Of a stretch of DNA of 64,000 bases, positions 52,645-61,304 are shown in pieces (within the stretch, counting starts at the first letter, position 1; each line of letters begins with the position of its first letter). The notes beneath the pieces are model-generated. The model was not told the origin of the DNA. It did not search any database and worked only from the letters and a program-made list of their open reading frames with translations. The DNA lies in contig NZ_CP031842.1 of NCBI RefSeq assembly GCF_003441615.1, forward strand, positions 1,196,501 through 1,260,500. The letters are read 5' to 3'. The position numbers were made by a program, and so were the translations under genes. The stretch is from Dechloromonas sp. HYN0024 (lineage in GTDB: Bacteria > Pseudomonadota > Gammaproteobacteria > Burkholderiales > Rhodocyclaceae).

Positions 52645-53049
52645 TCAGCGTACCTCGCTCAGGTAGGTCACGAAATCGGCCTTCTCGCCCGGCGTGCAGG
52701 CGCGACCGACGACTTCCTTGCAATTGCGGCCGAACCACTTTTCAACTTTGGCCGGATCGCTGAAACGTTCAGCATTGGCGGCCACGGCCAGCGGCCGGAT
52801 GTTCTTGCCGGTTACCGCATGTTGGCCGGCCTTGAGCGGACTGTCTGTGTGGCAACTGGTGCACGCCGGCATCTTGTCGTTGATGGCAAAGCGTTGGCGG
52901 AAAAAGGCCTCACCGCGCTTGGCAGATGGGGTGAAACCGGCTTGCTGGGCGCTGGCTTCGCTGACATAAATCTGACGAACTTGCTGCGGCGTCTCGGCAT
53001 GGCTGGCCAGGCTGACCAGCAGCAGGCCGATGGAGGGGATCGCTTTCAT
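52645..53049 (-). CDS. shp: SHP-type monoheme cytochrome c (DUF1924)
   Basis: This 134-residue protein has a signal peptide (MKAIPSIGLLLVSLASHA). A single CTSCH heme motif is followed by TDSPLKAGQHAVTGKNIRPL and the Cys pair in NCKEVVGRACTPGEKADF, as in Sphaeroides heme protein. SHP hemes bind O2 or small ligands at a site with a labile ligand. The start at 53049 has AAGGAG well placed (an upstream ATG at 53073 lies before the ribosome site). It is the first gene of a five-gene operon. Confidence 0.87.
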   Translation of the reverse strand: MKAIPSIGLLLVSLASHAETPQQVRQIYVSEASAQQAGFTPSAKRGEAFFRQRFAINDKMPACTSCHTDSPLKAGQHAVTGKNIRPLAVAANAERFSDPAKVEKWFGRNCKEVVGRACTPGEKADFVTYLSEVR

Positions 53050-53097
53050 TGTTCTTCTCCTTGGTGTGTTCATGGAGAAGCAGTGTAGGGAGCGAGC

Positions 53098-53124
53098 CTT
53101 AAAGGTGCCTTAGGCGAAACTTAA
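53098..53124 (-). promoter_or_regulatory. three direct repeats at 11-bp spacing, likely response-regulator box
   Basis: CTTAA (53098), CTTAG (53109) and CTTAA (53120) recur at exactly 11 bp on the plus strand, i.e. TTAAG/CTAAG/TTAAG toward the SHP gene. The repeats cover the place of a -35 box; a TACACT (53087-53082 on the minus strand) is a plausible -10. OmpR-family regulators such as PmrA and QseB bind such TTAA repeats in tandem. Confidence 0.6.
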
Positions 53125-53209
53125 GGGGTGATTAACGCTAAGATTCAGAGCGAAGGGCCTTCTACGCGCCCCGTTCGCTCAATTTGGAAAGCATTACCGG
53201 AAACCCGTC

Positions 53210-53518
53210 ATGAAACTTCAGCATCTGGCCATCGGCGCCCGCTTTGAATACGAGGGACAGGTCTTTGTCAAAACCGGTCCATTGACGGCATCCTCCGAGG
53301 ATGGCGGGCAACGCATCATTCCCCGTCATGCCGTGCTGAGGCCGCTCGACTTACCCTCTGTCGAAGGCAAGGGACGGCTTGAGGCACCCGTCGTGCGCAT
53401 GGCCTTCAACGCTTTTGTCGAGACCTGTGAGCAGTTGGTCGGCGAGGCCGGGCAGGCTGAACTGGAGCAGGCGCGGCAAAGGTTCCTTAAGGCTATCGAT
53501 TCGTCACGACCTCTGTAA
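53210..53518 (+). CDS. small protein of unknown function
   Basis: This is a 102-residue soluble protein. The N-terminal half resembles a small beta barrel (LAIGARFEYEGQVFVKTGPL), and the C-terminal half is a helix (MAFNAFVETCEQLVGEAGQA). No family is recognised. It ends just before a bidirectional terminator. Confidence 0.6.
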   Translation: MKLQHLAIGARFEYEGQVFVKTGPLTASSEDGGQRIIPRHAVLRPLDLPSVEGKGRLEAPVVRMAFNAFVETCEQLVGEAGQAELEQARQRFLKAIDSSRPL

Positions 53519-53550
53519 AGCAAGGGGCGACGCCCGCAGCCATGACAAAA

Positions 53551-53576
53551 AAATGGAAGGCATCTGCCTTCCATTT
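53551..53576. terminator. bidirectional Rho-independent terminator
   Basis: AAATGGAAGG-CATCTG-CCTTCCATTT is a perfect 10-bp stem. The minus-strand side (for the gene at 53599) is followed by a run of seven T in all; the plus side by TTTT counted into the stem. Confidence 0.85.
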
Positions 53577-53598
53577 TCGTCAGTCATCGGCGAGGTGC

Positions 53599-54153
53599 TT
53601 AGAAGTTGATGCCAACCTTGGCCATCAGCGCCCAGTTTTCAAAGCTGACGCCATCGCTTTGGCTGGTGTTCAGGTAGCGCAGGTCGAGGCCCGAGTAGTA
53701 CATGCCCTTGCGGTAGTTGGCCCCAACCACCGCGCCGTAGCCGAACAGGCTCTTGTCGTTACGGCCGTTGTCGGCCAGGACGACACCGAGCACCGGGCCG
53801 GCGCCGAGCGAGAAGCCACTGCCGAGCGGCACGGTGTAACGCGGCGATAGTTCGAAGGAGGTGGCTTTCATCCCGGATTCGTCGACGTGATTGATCTGAA
53901 CGTGGGTGCGAATACGGTTGTCCGGGGTCTGGATCAGGCCGCAGTTCATGTTGAAGTCGAGGCCATAAACGAACATCGAGTCACTGTTGGTGGCCGCGGC
54001 ACCCATGACGCCAGCCGAGAGAGCCAGTGAAGGCTCTGCCTTGAAGTCCTTGTCGAGACCGGGGAAAAACCTGAGGCCGTCGGCGTGGCTGGCCGTGGTG
54101 CCGAGCGCAAGGCCGGCGAGCAGGAGGGTGGATGCGAGGCGGTTGATGGTCAT
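53599..54153 (-). CDS. small outer-membrane beta-barrel protein (YfaZ-like)
   Basis: This 184-residue protein has a signal peptide (STLLLAGLALGTTASHA). The mature part has alternating barrel strands, FELSPRYTVPLGSGFSLGAG, GYGAVVGANYRKGMYYSGLD and the terminal strand ENWALMAKVGINF ending in Phe, as in small outer-membrane barrels of the YfaZ type. The start at 54153 has GGAGA six bases away. The function is unknown. Confidence 0.72.
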   Translation of the reverse strand: MTINRLASTLLLAGLALGTTASHADGLRFFPGLDKDFKAEPSLALSAGVMGAAATNSDSMFVYGLDFNMNCGLIQTPDNRIRTHVQINHVDESGMKATSFELSPRYTVPLGSGFSLGAGPVLGVVLADNGRNDKSLFGYGAVVGANYRKGMYYSGLDLRYLNTSQSDGVSFENWALMAKVGINF

Positions 54154-54266
54154 GGATTCTCCGAAAGCAAATTGTTGTCGATAGCCCGGGCACAAGGGCC
54201 GGGCGCAATCGGGGCAACTATATCGGACGGCTTTGGGCCGGTCTGTGACCTGGGTCGCTTAAGGAC

Positions 54267-54761
54267 CTATTTCTTCAGCAGCGCTTCCTGCACAGCATCG
54301 AAATCGGCTTTCTTGAGGACGCCCAGCTTTTTCTGGACGACCTCGCCGTTGCGGTCGATGAACAGCGTGTAGGGCAGGCCGCCCCGGGTATTGCCAAGCG
54401 CCTGCATGAGCGGGATACCCTTGTCCTTGGCGACGAAGACCGGGTAGTTCATGTCGTAGGCCTTGGCAAAATCCTTGGCCGGCTCGGCGTTGTCTTCAAT
54501 GCCGATGCCGAGGATTTCAACCTTTCCCTTATGGGCGGCGCGGAACTTCAGCAGTTCGGGAATTTCAGCCCGGCAGGGGCCGCACCAGCGGGCCCAGAAA
54601 TTAACCACGAGCGGTTTGCCACGGTACTGCTCGAGGGCGACCGGCTTGTCGCGGAGGTCGTTGAGCGTGGCGGCAAACAGCGGGGCCGATGAGGTGGTTT
54701 CCTGCGCAGTGGTCAGGCCGGAAAACAGGCTAAAAACGAAAACTGCAAACAGCTTTTTCAA
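54267..54761 (-). CDS. TlpA-family thiol-disulfide oxidoreductase, end of nos operon
   Basis: This 164-residue exported thioredoxin-fold protein has a signal peptide (LFAVFVFSLFSGLTTA) and the redox motif WARWCGPCRAEIPELL. It overlaps nosY by 4 bp and so is the last gene of the nos operon. It may keep copper-site or heme-site cysteines reduced during NosZ, NosL or NosC maturation. That role is inferred from position. Confidence 0.87.
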   Translation of the reverse strand: MKKLFAVFVFSLFSGLTTAQETTSSAPLFAATLNDLRDKPVALEQYRGKPLVVNFWARWCGPCRAEIPELLKFRAAHKGKVEILGIGIEDNAEPAKDFAKAYDMNYPVFVAKDKGIPLMQALGNTRGGLPYTLFIDRNGEVVQKKLGVLKKADFDAVQEALLKK

Positions 54762-55585
54762 GGCAGATCACCACGACGGAAGATGAAGTAGCCAATGGTA
54801 GCACTGACCATGCCGAGGGTTGCCGGGTAGACCAGCGCAAAGATCTTGTAGCCGGTCGCACCAAAGAGGTCGAGGATGACATAGGCCGAGGGGCCGAGAA
54901 CGATCAGTTGCGGGTCGAACAGTGCCAGCGCGGCGGTCCGGAAGACTTGCAGCGGATTGGCCAGGGCCAGCGTGACGGCGAGTTCCGGCGCGACCTTGCC
55001 CTGGATCATGACGCCGAGCAGGATGAGGTCAAGGAAGAGTAGCAGGAAGAGCCAGACCATGAAGGCTGCACCCTGGGCCATGTCGGTGCTGCGAGCAACA
55101 GCCGAAATGAGCATGCCGATGCCGAGGAAACACAGGGCCATGACGGCGAGGAGGGCGGTGTAGTAGCCAAACATGTCCCACGGCACTTCGATGCCCTGGA
55201 TGGTGGCCCAGATTACGGCCCCAAGCATGGCAAGGAAGACCGGGGTGAACACCACGATGTAGCGACCGACAATCTTGCCCCAGAACCACGCCGAGAGGGA
55301 TACCGGCAGCGAGAGCAGATATTCGAAAACGCCGGCCTCACGGTCGCCGGCTACCGAGCGTACGGTGGTGATGAGGACGAAGATGGGCAGAATGGCCATG
55401 GTCAGCTGGATGTAGGTGACAAGTAGACGGGACAGGCCGATGAAGCCGAGGACGCGCGATTCGGTCAGGCCGAAGAGAAAGAGCAGGGCCACAATGCCAC
55501 CGAAGACCAGGGTGTAGATCTGGAACCAGCGGGCACGCAGGGATTCGACGATATCGAGTTTGGCGGTGAGCCACAGTTGTTTCAT
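54758..55585 (-). CDS. nosY: NosY, ABC transporter permease of the NosDFY complex
   Basis: This 275-residue protein has six hydrophobic helices (among them YTLVFGGIVALLFLFGLTES and VWLFLLLFLDLILLGVMIQG) and the SVAGDREAGVFEYLLSLPVS cytoplasmic loop typical of NosY. With NosF and NosD it forms the transporter needed for assembly of the CuZ site. nosL ends one base before its start. Confidence 0.93.
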   Translation of the reverse strand: MKQLWLTAKLDIVESLRARWFQIYTLVFGGIVALLFLFGLTESRVLGFIGLSRLLVTYIQLTMAILPIFVLITTVRSVAGDREAGVFEYLLSLPVSLSAWFWGKIVGRYIVVFTPVFLAMLGAVIWATIQGIEVPWDMFGYYTALLAVMALCFLGIGMLISAVARSTDMAQGAAFMVWLFLLLFLDLILLGVMIQGKVAPELAVTLALANPLQVFRTAALALFDPQLIVLGPSAYVILDLFGATGYKIFALVYPATLGMVSATIGYFIFRRGDLP

Positions 55586-56077
55586 TTACTTGCCTTTGGC
55601 CAGTGTGTGCTGGCGCATGTCGGTGAAATCGAGGCTGCCCGGCATGGGCATGGCAACGGCTGCGAAGTTGTAGCCCATCGGCGATTGCTTGGTGATGAAC
55701 TGGGCGCGTTTCGGATCGAGCCAGCTCATCTCCTCGCGGCTCTTGCTGTTGTAGTCGGCGATCCAGATACGGGTCGCGGGGTCGGTCAGCCACGGGAATT
55801 TCTCGCTCTTTTCCTTGAGCCAGAAGGCGAGACAGCCTGGGTCGTCGAATTTGAATACGGCGTTGTCCGGGCCGCCCCGGATTTCGGCCGCGAAGCGACG
55901 GTCGGAAATGACCATGCTGCAGCGGGTGCAGGTGTCGCGGTCCCACTTGATCTCGGCCATCCCGTCCGGCCAGCCACCCTTGTTACTGCAGCCCGATAGG
56001 GCGGTGGCGAGCGGGGTGAGCATAAATCCGCCGAGGCCGAGGCGGCTGATGAAGTGGCGGCGTTGCTGGTTGCACAT
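55586..56077 (-). CDS. nosL: NosL, copper chaperone lipoprotein
   Basis: In this 163-residue protein the N terminus combines a twin-arginine-like stretch (RRHFISRLGLGG) with a lipobox (ALSGC), so it is likely an outer- or inner-membrane lipoprotein in the periplasm. DTCTRCSMVISDRRFAAEIR holds the Cu(I)-binding CxxCxM motif. It delivers copper to apo-NosZ with NosDFY. nosF is 2 bp upstream. Confidence 0.92.
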   Translation of the reverse strand: MCNQQRRHFISRLGLGGFMLTPLATALSGCSNKGGWPDGMAEIKWDRDTCTRCSMVISDRRFAAEIRGGPDNAVFKFDDPGCLAFWLKEKSEKFPWLTDPATRIWIADYNSKSREEMSWLDPKRAQFITKQSPMGYNFAAVAMPMPGSLDFTDMRQHTLAKGK

Positions 56078-56079
56078 GG

Positions 56080-56931
56080 TCAGTTCTCGGATAGCGACAG
56101 GTCACTGACCAGCGCCGTGTAGCGGGAAATGATGCCGAGGAAGCGGAGGCGGTCAGGGCCGGCGATGTCGCCTTCCCAGACCCGGTTGTCGTCACTGCTG
56201 CACAGGTTCCAGCCAGCCAGTGCCTTGGCGAAGGCTGGTTCAAAGCGGCTGAGGACGACGCGGCAGGCCAGGCGGGCCGTCAGGGTTACGGCATCGGCCA
56301 CCTTGTCGTCGAGGACGACCTTGCCCATGTCCATTTCGATGACCCGGTTGACCAGGGCCGAGACCTCGTCGAGGCGGTGGCTGGAGATGATCATCGTGGC
56401 ATCGTCGAGACGCTCGGCCAGCAGGTCGAAGAAAATCTTGCGCGCTTCGGGGTCGAGATTGGCGGCCGGTTCGTCCATGATCAGCACTCTGGCCTCGCGG
56501 CCGAGGGCGATGGCGATCAGCAGTTTTTGTTTCATGCCGCCGGAGAGGCGGACGAACTGGCGGGTGAGGATGGCGTCGATGTCGAGGCCAAGGCGTCGGG
56601 CTATGTCGTGGATACGCTGGGGGTCAGTGCCGCACAGGGCGGCCGAAAAATCGATCAGCTGGCCGACCGGCATTTTCAGCGGCGGCGGCAATTGCGGCAC
56701 GAAACCGATGTTGCCGAGCACTTCCGTCCGGTTGCTGCGCGGGTCGAGGCCGTTGATCGTTACTTCGCCATGGTGCGTGTATTCACCCAGCAGGCACCGA
56801 ATCAGCGTGGTCTTGCCGGCACCGTTCGAGCCGATCAGCGCGACGCGCTCGCCAAGGTCGATGTCGAGGCTGATGCCATCCAGGATGCGGGCACGGCGAA
56901 AGTCTTTTACCAGATTCGTAAATTTGATCAT
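56080..56931 (-). CDS. nosF: NosF, ABC transporter ATPase
   Basis: This is a 283-residue ATPase with Walker A GSNGAGKTTL, signature LSGGMKQK, and Walker B VLIMDEPAANLD. It powers the NosDFY complex. The start is placed at 56931 (MIKFTNLVKDFRR) where the ABC fold begins; an upstream ATG at 56979 would add 16 non-homologous residues. It has no clear ribosome site. Confidence 0.92.
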   Translation of the reverse strand: MIKFTNLVKDFRRARILDGISLDIDLGERVALIGSNGAGKTTLIRCLLGEYTHHGEVTINGLDPRSNRTEVLGNIGFVPQLPPPLKMPVGQLIDFSAALCGTDPQRIHDIARRLGLDIDAILTRQFVRLSGGMKQKLLIAIALGREARVLIMDEPAANLDPEARKIFFDLLAERLDDATMIISSHRLDEVSALVNRVIEMDMGKVVLDDKVADAVTLTARLACRVVLSRFEPAFAKALAGWNLCSSDDNRVWEGDIAGPDRLRFLGIISRYTALVSDLSLSEN

Positions 56932-56982
56932 GGGCAAATTATAGGTGGGGGACTTTGGTCGGCCCTGAATCTGCGTCAAATT

Positions 56983-57960
56983 TCAGGCCAGTTTGGACAG
57001 GCCCTTGACCTCGAAACTCAGCGAACCGGTCGGGCAGGTGTCGACACAGAGTCCACAGCGCGTACAGTCGGGGCCAATCGGTACTTCCTTTTCGACGGCG
57101 CGGCCCTTGATCACCGTGTCCAGCACGTGCGGCACGAGGCAGACCTTGCGACAATCGCCTTCGTGGAAGCAGGCATCGAGCTTGTAGATGATGCGGACCG
57201 GTGACACGATGCCGACGACGCCGTAGGTCAGGCCGATCGGGCAGGCATAGCGGCACCAGGCGCGGCGCGAGAAAAAAACCTCGAAGAAGAGCAGGGCCAG
57301 CACCCAGAGCAGTGCCAGGCCGGGGCCATAGATCAGGGCGCGCGACAGGATGCCGGTTGGCGAGATGGCTTCATAGACGGTGTAGCCAGTGGCCAGCGCG
57401 AGCAGGGCGAAAATGGCCCAGAACACGGTGCGCAGGCGGCGGTCCATGGTCTGGTCGGTGACCAGTTTCTTTTTGGCCAGATAGAGATGGATCTTTTCGG
57501 CCCATTCGGCCAGCAGGTGGTAGGGGCAGACCCAGGAGCAGAAGGTGCGGCCGCCAAGCAGTACCCAAAGAACGAGCACGGTGCCGGTGCCAATCAGCAG
57601 ATTGTTGATGATGTGCTTGTGGGCGAGCATCACTTGCAGCGCCGAATTGAGGTCGATCAGGTGGAAACCGACGAAGCGCGAGGCAGTCAGCGCCCCTTCG
57701 AGAATCTGGATGTCGAGGAAGAAGGACAGCGTGAATAGCAGGTTGGCGAAAATCAGCGTCGCCCAGCGGCGATTGCGCCATTTGTTGCTGTGCCCGGCAT
57801 GGGCGCGGGCATGCAGATTTTCGGCAATGAGGTCGCGGTTGCCTTTCTTGTAGAAATGAATCTGCTGGGCGGCCGGGCTGATTTCCTTCGGTTTCGAAGG
57901 TTCGGCACCAAACATGACCTTGATCTGATCGACAAAGCGGCGTTTGAGAAGGGCGCTCAT
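56983..57960 (-). CDS. nosH: NosH, polyferredoxin-type quinol dehydrogenase membrane subunit (NapH-like)
   Basis: This 325-residue protein has four TM helices. It carries the two CX3CP motifs of NapH proteins (FCSWVCPYHLL and WCRYACPIGLT) and a C-terminal 4Fe-4S ferredoxin site (CTRCGLCVDTCP, preceded by an EGDCRKVC stretch). With NosG it is thought to draw electrons from menaquinol for N2O reduction. The start at 57960 is chosen over an upstream frame extension that overlaps nosG and has no similarity. Confidence 0.9.
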   Translation of the reverse strand: MSALLKRRFVDQIKVMFGAEPSKPKEISPAAQQIHFYKKGNRDLIAENLHARAHAGHSNKWRNRRWATLIFANLLFTLSFFLDIQILEGALTASRFVGFHLIDLNSALQVMLAHKHIINNLLIGTGTVLVLWVLLGGRTFCSWVCPYHLLAEWAEKIHLYLAKKKLVTDQTMDRRLRTVFWAIFALLALATGYTVYEAISPTGILSRALIYGPGLALLWVLALLFFEVFFSRRAWCRYACPIGLTYGVVGIVSPVRIIYKLDACFHEGDCRKVCLVPHVLDTVIKGRAVEKEVPIGPDCTRCGLCVDTCPTGSLSFEVKGLSKLA

Positions 57961-57979
57961 CGGCGGGGATTCCTGTTGG

Positions 57980-58888
57980 TCATATTTTCCAGACCTCGCC
58001 GGCTTCGACGGTGATACAACCTGGCTCCACCGGGCAGACCATTTCGCAGACACCACAACCAACACAGGGTTCGTGGATGACCGGCGATTTGCGCTTGCTG
58101 CCATCCGGGGCGAACACGGTTTCGATCGAAATGGCCCCCTTGACCGGACATTCGCGGACGCACAGATCGCATTCGGCGACATCGTAGGGATGGCTGCTGA
58201 CCTTCACCGGCTTCCAGCGGTCTACGGACATGTAGCGCAGCTTGCCCCTGAAGTCGGCCCCTCGCGTCAGCCCCTTGAAGCCCTTGCCCTGAATGGCCAG
58301 GCAGGCCTCCGGGCGGGTCAGGCGGGCGACGCCGATGCGTTCGTGCAGATTGAGCGTCGGCTCGGCGTCCTTTTCCTTGGCGATCAGGATGGGTTTGGCG
58401 GCCAGCGCGGCACCCGGGCGCACGGGGAGAAAATCGGGCTTGTGGTAGGTCAGCGAGCCGGTCGGGCAGGCCAGGATGCACTGCACGGCATCGCAGGAGA
58501 AGTCGCAGGCTTGCTGGCGTGGGTCGATGTAGGGGGTGCCAACGCCGACGCCGTCGATCAGGTCGGCCAGCTTGATGGCCGAGACCGGGCAGACCTGGAC
58601 GCACTGGCCGCATTTGATGCAACTGCCGAGGAAGTCCTTTTCATCGAGGGCGCCGGGTGGGCGCAGACGTTTCTTCTGGGCATAGACGAGGGGCAGGAAG
58701 CCGGACAGCGCGGCGCCGAGGACGCCGCCGGTGAGCAGGATCGTGCGCAGGACGCGACGGCGGTTGGTTTGCCGTTTGGCAATGGATACCGCCGGCTTGC
58801 CGGCTGGCGTCGACGGGCGCGGCGTCGGCTCGGCCGGAGCGACGTCCAAGGCGTCGTCGGTGCTGCGGTCGTGGTCGAGATCGCTCAT
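57980..58888 (-). CDS. nosG: NosG, periplasmic ferredoxin (NapG-like)
   Basis: This 302-residue protein has an RRRVLRTILLTGGVLGAAL Tat-type signal and four Cys-rich 4Fe-4S segments: CIKCGQCVQVCP, CDFSCDAVQCILACP, CDLCVRECP and CVGCGVCEMVCP. It partners NosH as a periplasmic iron-sulfur electron carrier. It overlaps nosD by 4 bp. Confidence 0.92.
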   Translation of the reverse strand: MSDLDHDRSTDDALDVAPAEPTPRPSTPAGKPAVSIAKRQTNRRRVLRTILLTGGVLGAALSGFLPLVYAQKKRLRPPGALDEKDFLGSCIKCGQCVQVCPVSAIKLADLIDGVGVGTPYIDPRQQACDFSCDAVQCILACPTGSLTYHKPDFLPVRPGAALAAKPILIAKEKDAEPTLNLHERIGVARLTRPEACLAIQGKGFKGLTRGADFRGKLRYMSVDRWKPVKVSSHPYDVAECDLCVRECPVKGAISIETVFAPDGSKRKSPVIHEPCVGCGVCEMVCPVEPGCITVEAGEVWKI

Positions 58889-60243
58889 GCGCGGGCCGCT
58901 CTTTGCGGTTTGATGAAGCGTGGCTGTTCATCGCGCAGGATCAGGTCGGGCGTCGAGAAGGGGGCCAGGCGTTCGAGAAAGTCGAGGAGTTCCATCACCG
59001 GTGAACTGCGGAAGAAGCGGGCAATTGGTAGTTCCATCCAGATCTGGTCGGCATAGGCATAGAGCTCGTGGGTCTTGTCGCCGAAGCCGTCACCATCGCG
59101 ATCGAAGCCCTGGTAGTCGTCCCAGTAATTGCCGCGCCAGACGTTCTTCGGGCTGTTGTTGTTGTCGCCGTGACCGCCATAGGCAACCTGCGTCAGGTTG
59201 CCCTCGAAAATGTTGTCGATCATGTTGTTGCCGCCGGTTTCGCTGTTGAACAGGATGCCGGTACCGTTGTAGGCGAAGCGGTTGCCCCGAATCTCGATGT
59301 TGCTGTCGGGCTGAAAGGGGGACAGGTCGGAGCCGATGCCGACGCCGCAGTAGATGATTTCGTTGTTCTCGATGATTGTCCCCGAGGCTTCCTTGAAACC
59401 GATGCCCATGCCGGTGGCACCGGTGGCGTGCGAGATGACGTTGTCGCGCACGATGCCGCCCTCGGTGTACATGAAATAGACGCCGACGGCGTTGTCGTAG
59501 AACTCGTTGCGTTCGACGACGTTGTCGTTTGCGAACATGAAATGAATGGAATAGCGGCTGCGTCGGCCGAGATTCTCCCGGAAGATATTCTTGTGCGAGT
59601 ACCAGGCGACCATATCGCGCGAGTCGATGATCCGGTTCTTCTCGATCAGGTTGTCATTGCTGTACCACAGGCGCAGGCCGTCGCCCCGAACGCCGAGCTC
59701 GCGGTCCTTGGAGTGGATACTGTTACCGCGGATGATGCTGTGATTGGACTGCTTGAGATCGAGACCGAACAGGCAGTTGTCCATCGTCAGGTTCTCGATG
59801 GTATTACCGTCACCCCGTACATCGAGGCAGGAGTCGTCGGAATCGTGCGAGTCGCCGGAGCCGGTCAGACGCAGGCCGCGTAGAGTCGAGTTGCTGGCAT
59901 TGAGGATCATGACCGTGCCGCGGTCGCCGGCATCGATGCTGACCTGGCCGCCACCGTCGATGGTCAGCGGCTTGTTGATGACGACCGGGCCGGCATAGCT
60001 GCCGGCCGGCGGTTTGAGGACGGACCCAGCCGGTGCCTTGTCGACGAGATCCTGGAAGGGTTTCAGGCCATGCACCCGCTTGTCGCGCTCATGCAGCATG
60101 AAGGTCGGCTTCGGCCGATCGACATCGGCTCGTGCGCCCATGCCGGCCGGAACGCCGCCTTGCGGCTCGGTCTGGCCGGTGGTCAGAACAAGGAGCAGGG
60201 CAGCAGCCAGGCTCAGCTTGGCCAGATGGTTCAGATGGTGCAT
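58885..60243 (-). CDS. nosD: NosD, periplasmic copper-delivery protein
   Basis: This 452-residue protein has a signal peptide and a right-handed beta-helix of parallel repeats (NSTLRGLRLTGSGDSHDSDD, NTIENLTMDNCLFGLDLKQS, NIFRENLGRRSRYSIHFMFA). It is the periplasmic part of NosDFY and is required for copper loading of NosZ. It lies 5 bp after nosB. Confidence 0.94.
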   Translation of the reverse strand: MHHLNHLAKLSLAAALLLVLTTGQTEPQGGVPAGMGARADVDRPKPTFMLHERDKRVHGLKPFQDLVDKAPAGSVLKPPAGSYAGPVVINKPLTIDGGGQVSIDAGDRGTVMILNASNSTLRGLRLTGSGDSHDSDDSCLDVRGDGNTIENLTMDNCLFGLDLKQSNHSIIRGNSIHSKDRELGVRGDGLRLWYSNDNLIEKNRIIDSRDMVAWYSHKNIFRENLGRRSRYSIHFMFANDNVVERNEFYDNAVGVYFMYTEGGIVRDNVISHATGATGMGIGFKEASGTIIENNEIIYCGVGIGSDLSPFQPDSNIEIRGNRFAYNGTGILFNSETGGNNMIDNIFEGNLTQVAYGGHGDNNNSPKNVWRGNYWDDYQGFDRDGDGFGDKTHELYAYADQIWMELPIARFFRSSPVMELLDFLERLAPFSTPDLILRDEQPRFIKPQRAARA

Positions 60244-60248
60244 ACGGC

Positions 60249-61223
60249 TTACTCGGCCGTCCCTTCGCGCAACTGTTTGCGACGGATCAGCAAGGCCAGC
60301 ATCATGCAGACGAAGATGGCGACGAGCAGACCATAGCCCCAGTATGGATAGGAGAAGGTCGAGAACTGGGCGACCTTGCCTTCACCGAAGACGGTGGGCA
60401 TGAAGGGCTTCACGGTAAAGGCGCCCCAGGGGTGCATGTTGTGGCCGAAGAACCACAGCCAGCCGGCGTAGGTGATGACGAAGAAGACCGGCAGGAGGGC
60501 GGGAACGAGGGCGAGCAGGAGTTGGAAGGGGCGAATCCTGGCCACCCCGGCAATGACGATGCCCATCACCGCGATGAGGCCGAAAATGACGATGGTCGAG
60601 ACATTGCGCACATTGTCGCCCCAGGCGTTGATGCGCTCCATATCCTTGAAGAAGGTGCCGGACTCCTGCATGTAGGCCTGAACGTGGCTTTCCAGATGGC
60701 CGAGAACGAACTGGTCGATGATCATCCAGGCGGCAACGGCGGCGAAGCCGGCAGCCAGCACGAGCAAGCGGGGCTTTTTCCGGGGCATGGCAAAGGCTGC
60801 CAACATCACCGCGAAGAAACCGAAGAAGAACTTGGCGAGCGGTTTTTCAACCGGCGCCCCGGTGGCGATGGGGAACATGCCGACGTAGTGGTTGATGGTG
60901 TTCATCTCATGGACGCAGTCGAGGCCTTCGGCGCCCTTGTCGACGTTCTTGGCGGCGTCGGTGATCGGGTTGTAACGCTCGTCTTCGTGGGAGAGATCTT
61001 TCTGAATGATCTCGTTGGCCATGCGGGTGCCCTTGCCGGCCGCCTTGCAGCCGTTATAGACGCCGTCGAAATGGAAATGGATGCGGATGCCATCGGGGAA
61101 GGCATCGGGCGGGTAATTCGGGGCGGTCAGCGAGACCCACCAGATCGGGGCGAAGTAGGCGGCGATCAGGCAGACCAGTGAAATCAGGGTCAGGCCACCA
61201 ATGATTTTATTTTGTTTTTCCAT
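60249..61223 (-). CDS. nosB: NosB, membrane protein of clade II nos clusters
   Basis: This is a 324-residue protein with about six TM helices: an N-terminal one (IIGGLTLISLVCLIAAYFAP), a periplasmic loop of about 110 residues, and later ones (FFFGFFAVMLAAFAMP, STIVIFGLIAVMGIVIAGVA, LLLALVPALLPVFFVITYAG, LLVAIFVCMMLALLI). Position between the nos cytochromes and nosD matches NosB of Wolinella and Dechloromonas. NosB marks clade II clusters; its role is still unclear. Confidence 0.85.
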   Translation of the reverse strand: MEKQNKIIGGLTLISLVCLIAAYFAPIWWVSLTAPNYPPDAFPDGIRIHFHFDGVYNGCKAAGKGTRMANEIIQKDLSHEDERYNPITDAAKNVDKGAEGLDCVHEMNTINHYVGMFPIATGAPVEKPLAKFFFGFFAVMLAAFAMPRKKPRLLVLAAGFAAVAAWMIIDQFVLGHLESHVQAYMQESGTFFKDMERINAWGDNVRNVSTIVIFGLIAVMGIVIAGVARIRPFQLLLALVPALLPVFFVITYAGWLWFFGHNMHPWGAFTVKPFMPTVFGEGKVAQFSTFSYPYWGYGLLVAIFVCMMLALLIRRKQLREGTAE

Positions 61224-61265
61224 GTTGCTGCTCTCTGTTGAATGCCTCCGGTTGTCGACTGGAAA

Positions 61266-61294
61266 TGGTTGCCTGAAGCAGGTTCAGGCAACCA
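61266..61294 (-). other. 12-bp intergenic hairpin between nosC2 and nosB
   Basis: TGGTTGCCTGAA-GCAGG-TTCAGGCAACCA is a perfect stem. No T-run follows, so it is more likely an mRNA processing or stabilising element than a terminator. Confidence 0.55.
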
Positions 61295-61304
61295 GTCTAA
61301 AGCG

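Noticed and set aside
60132..61181. 349-residue plus-strand frame opposite nosB
   Set aside because: nosB has clear TM helices and operon context; the opposite frame is acidic low-complexity shadow.
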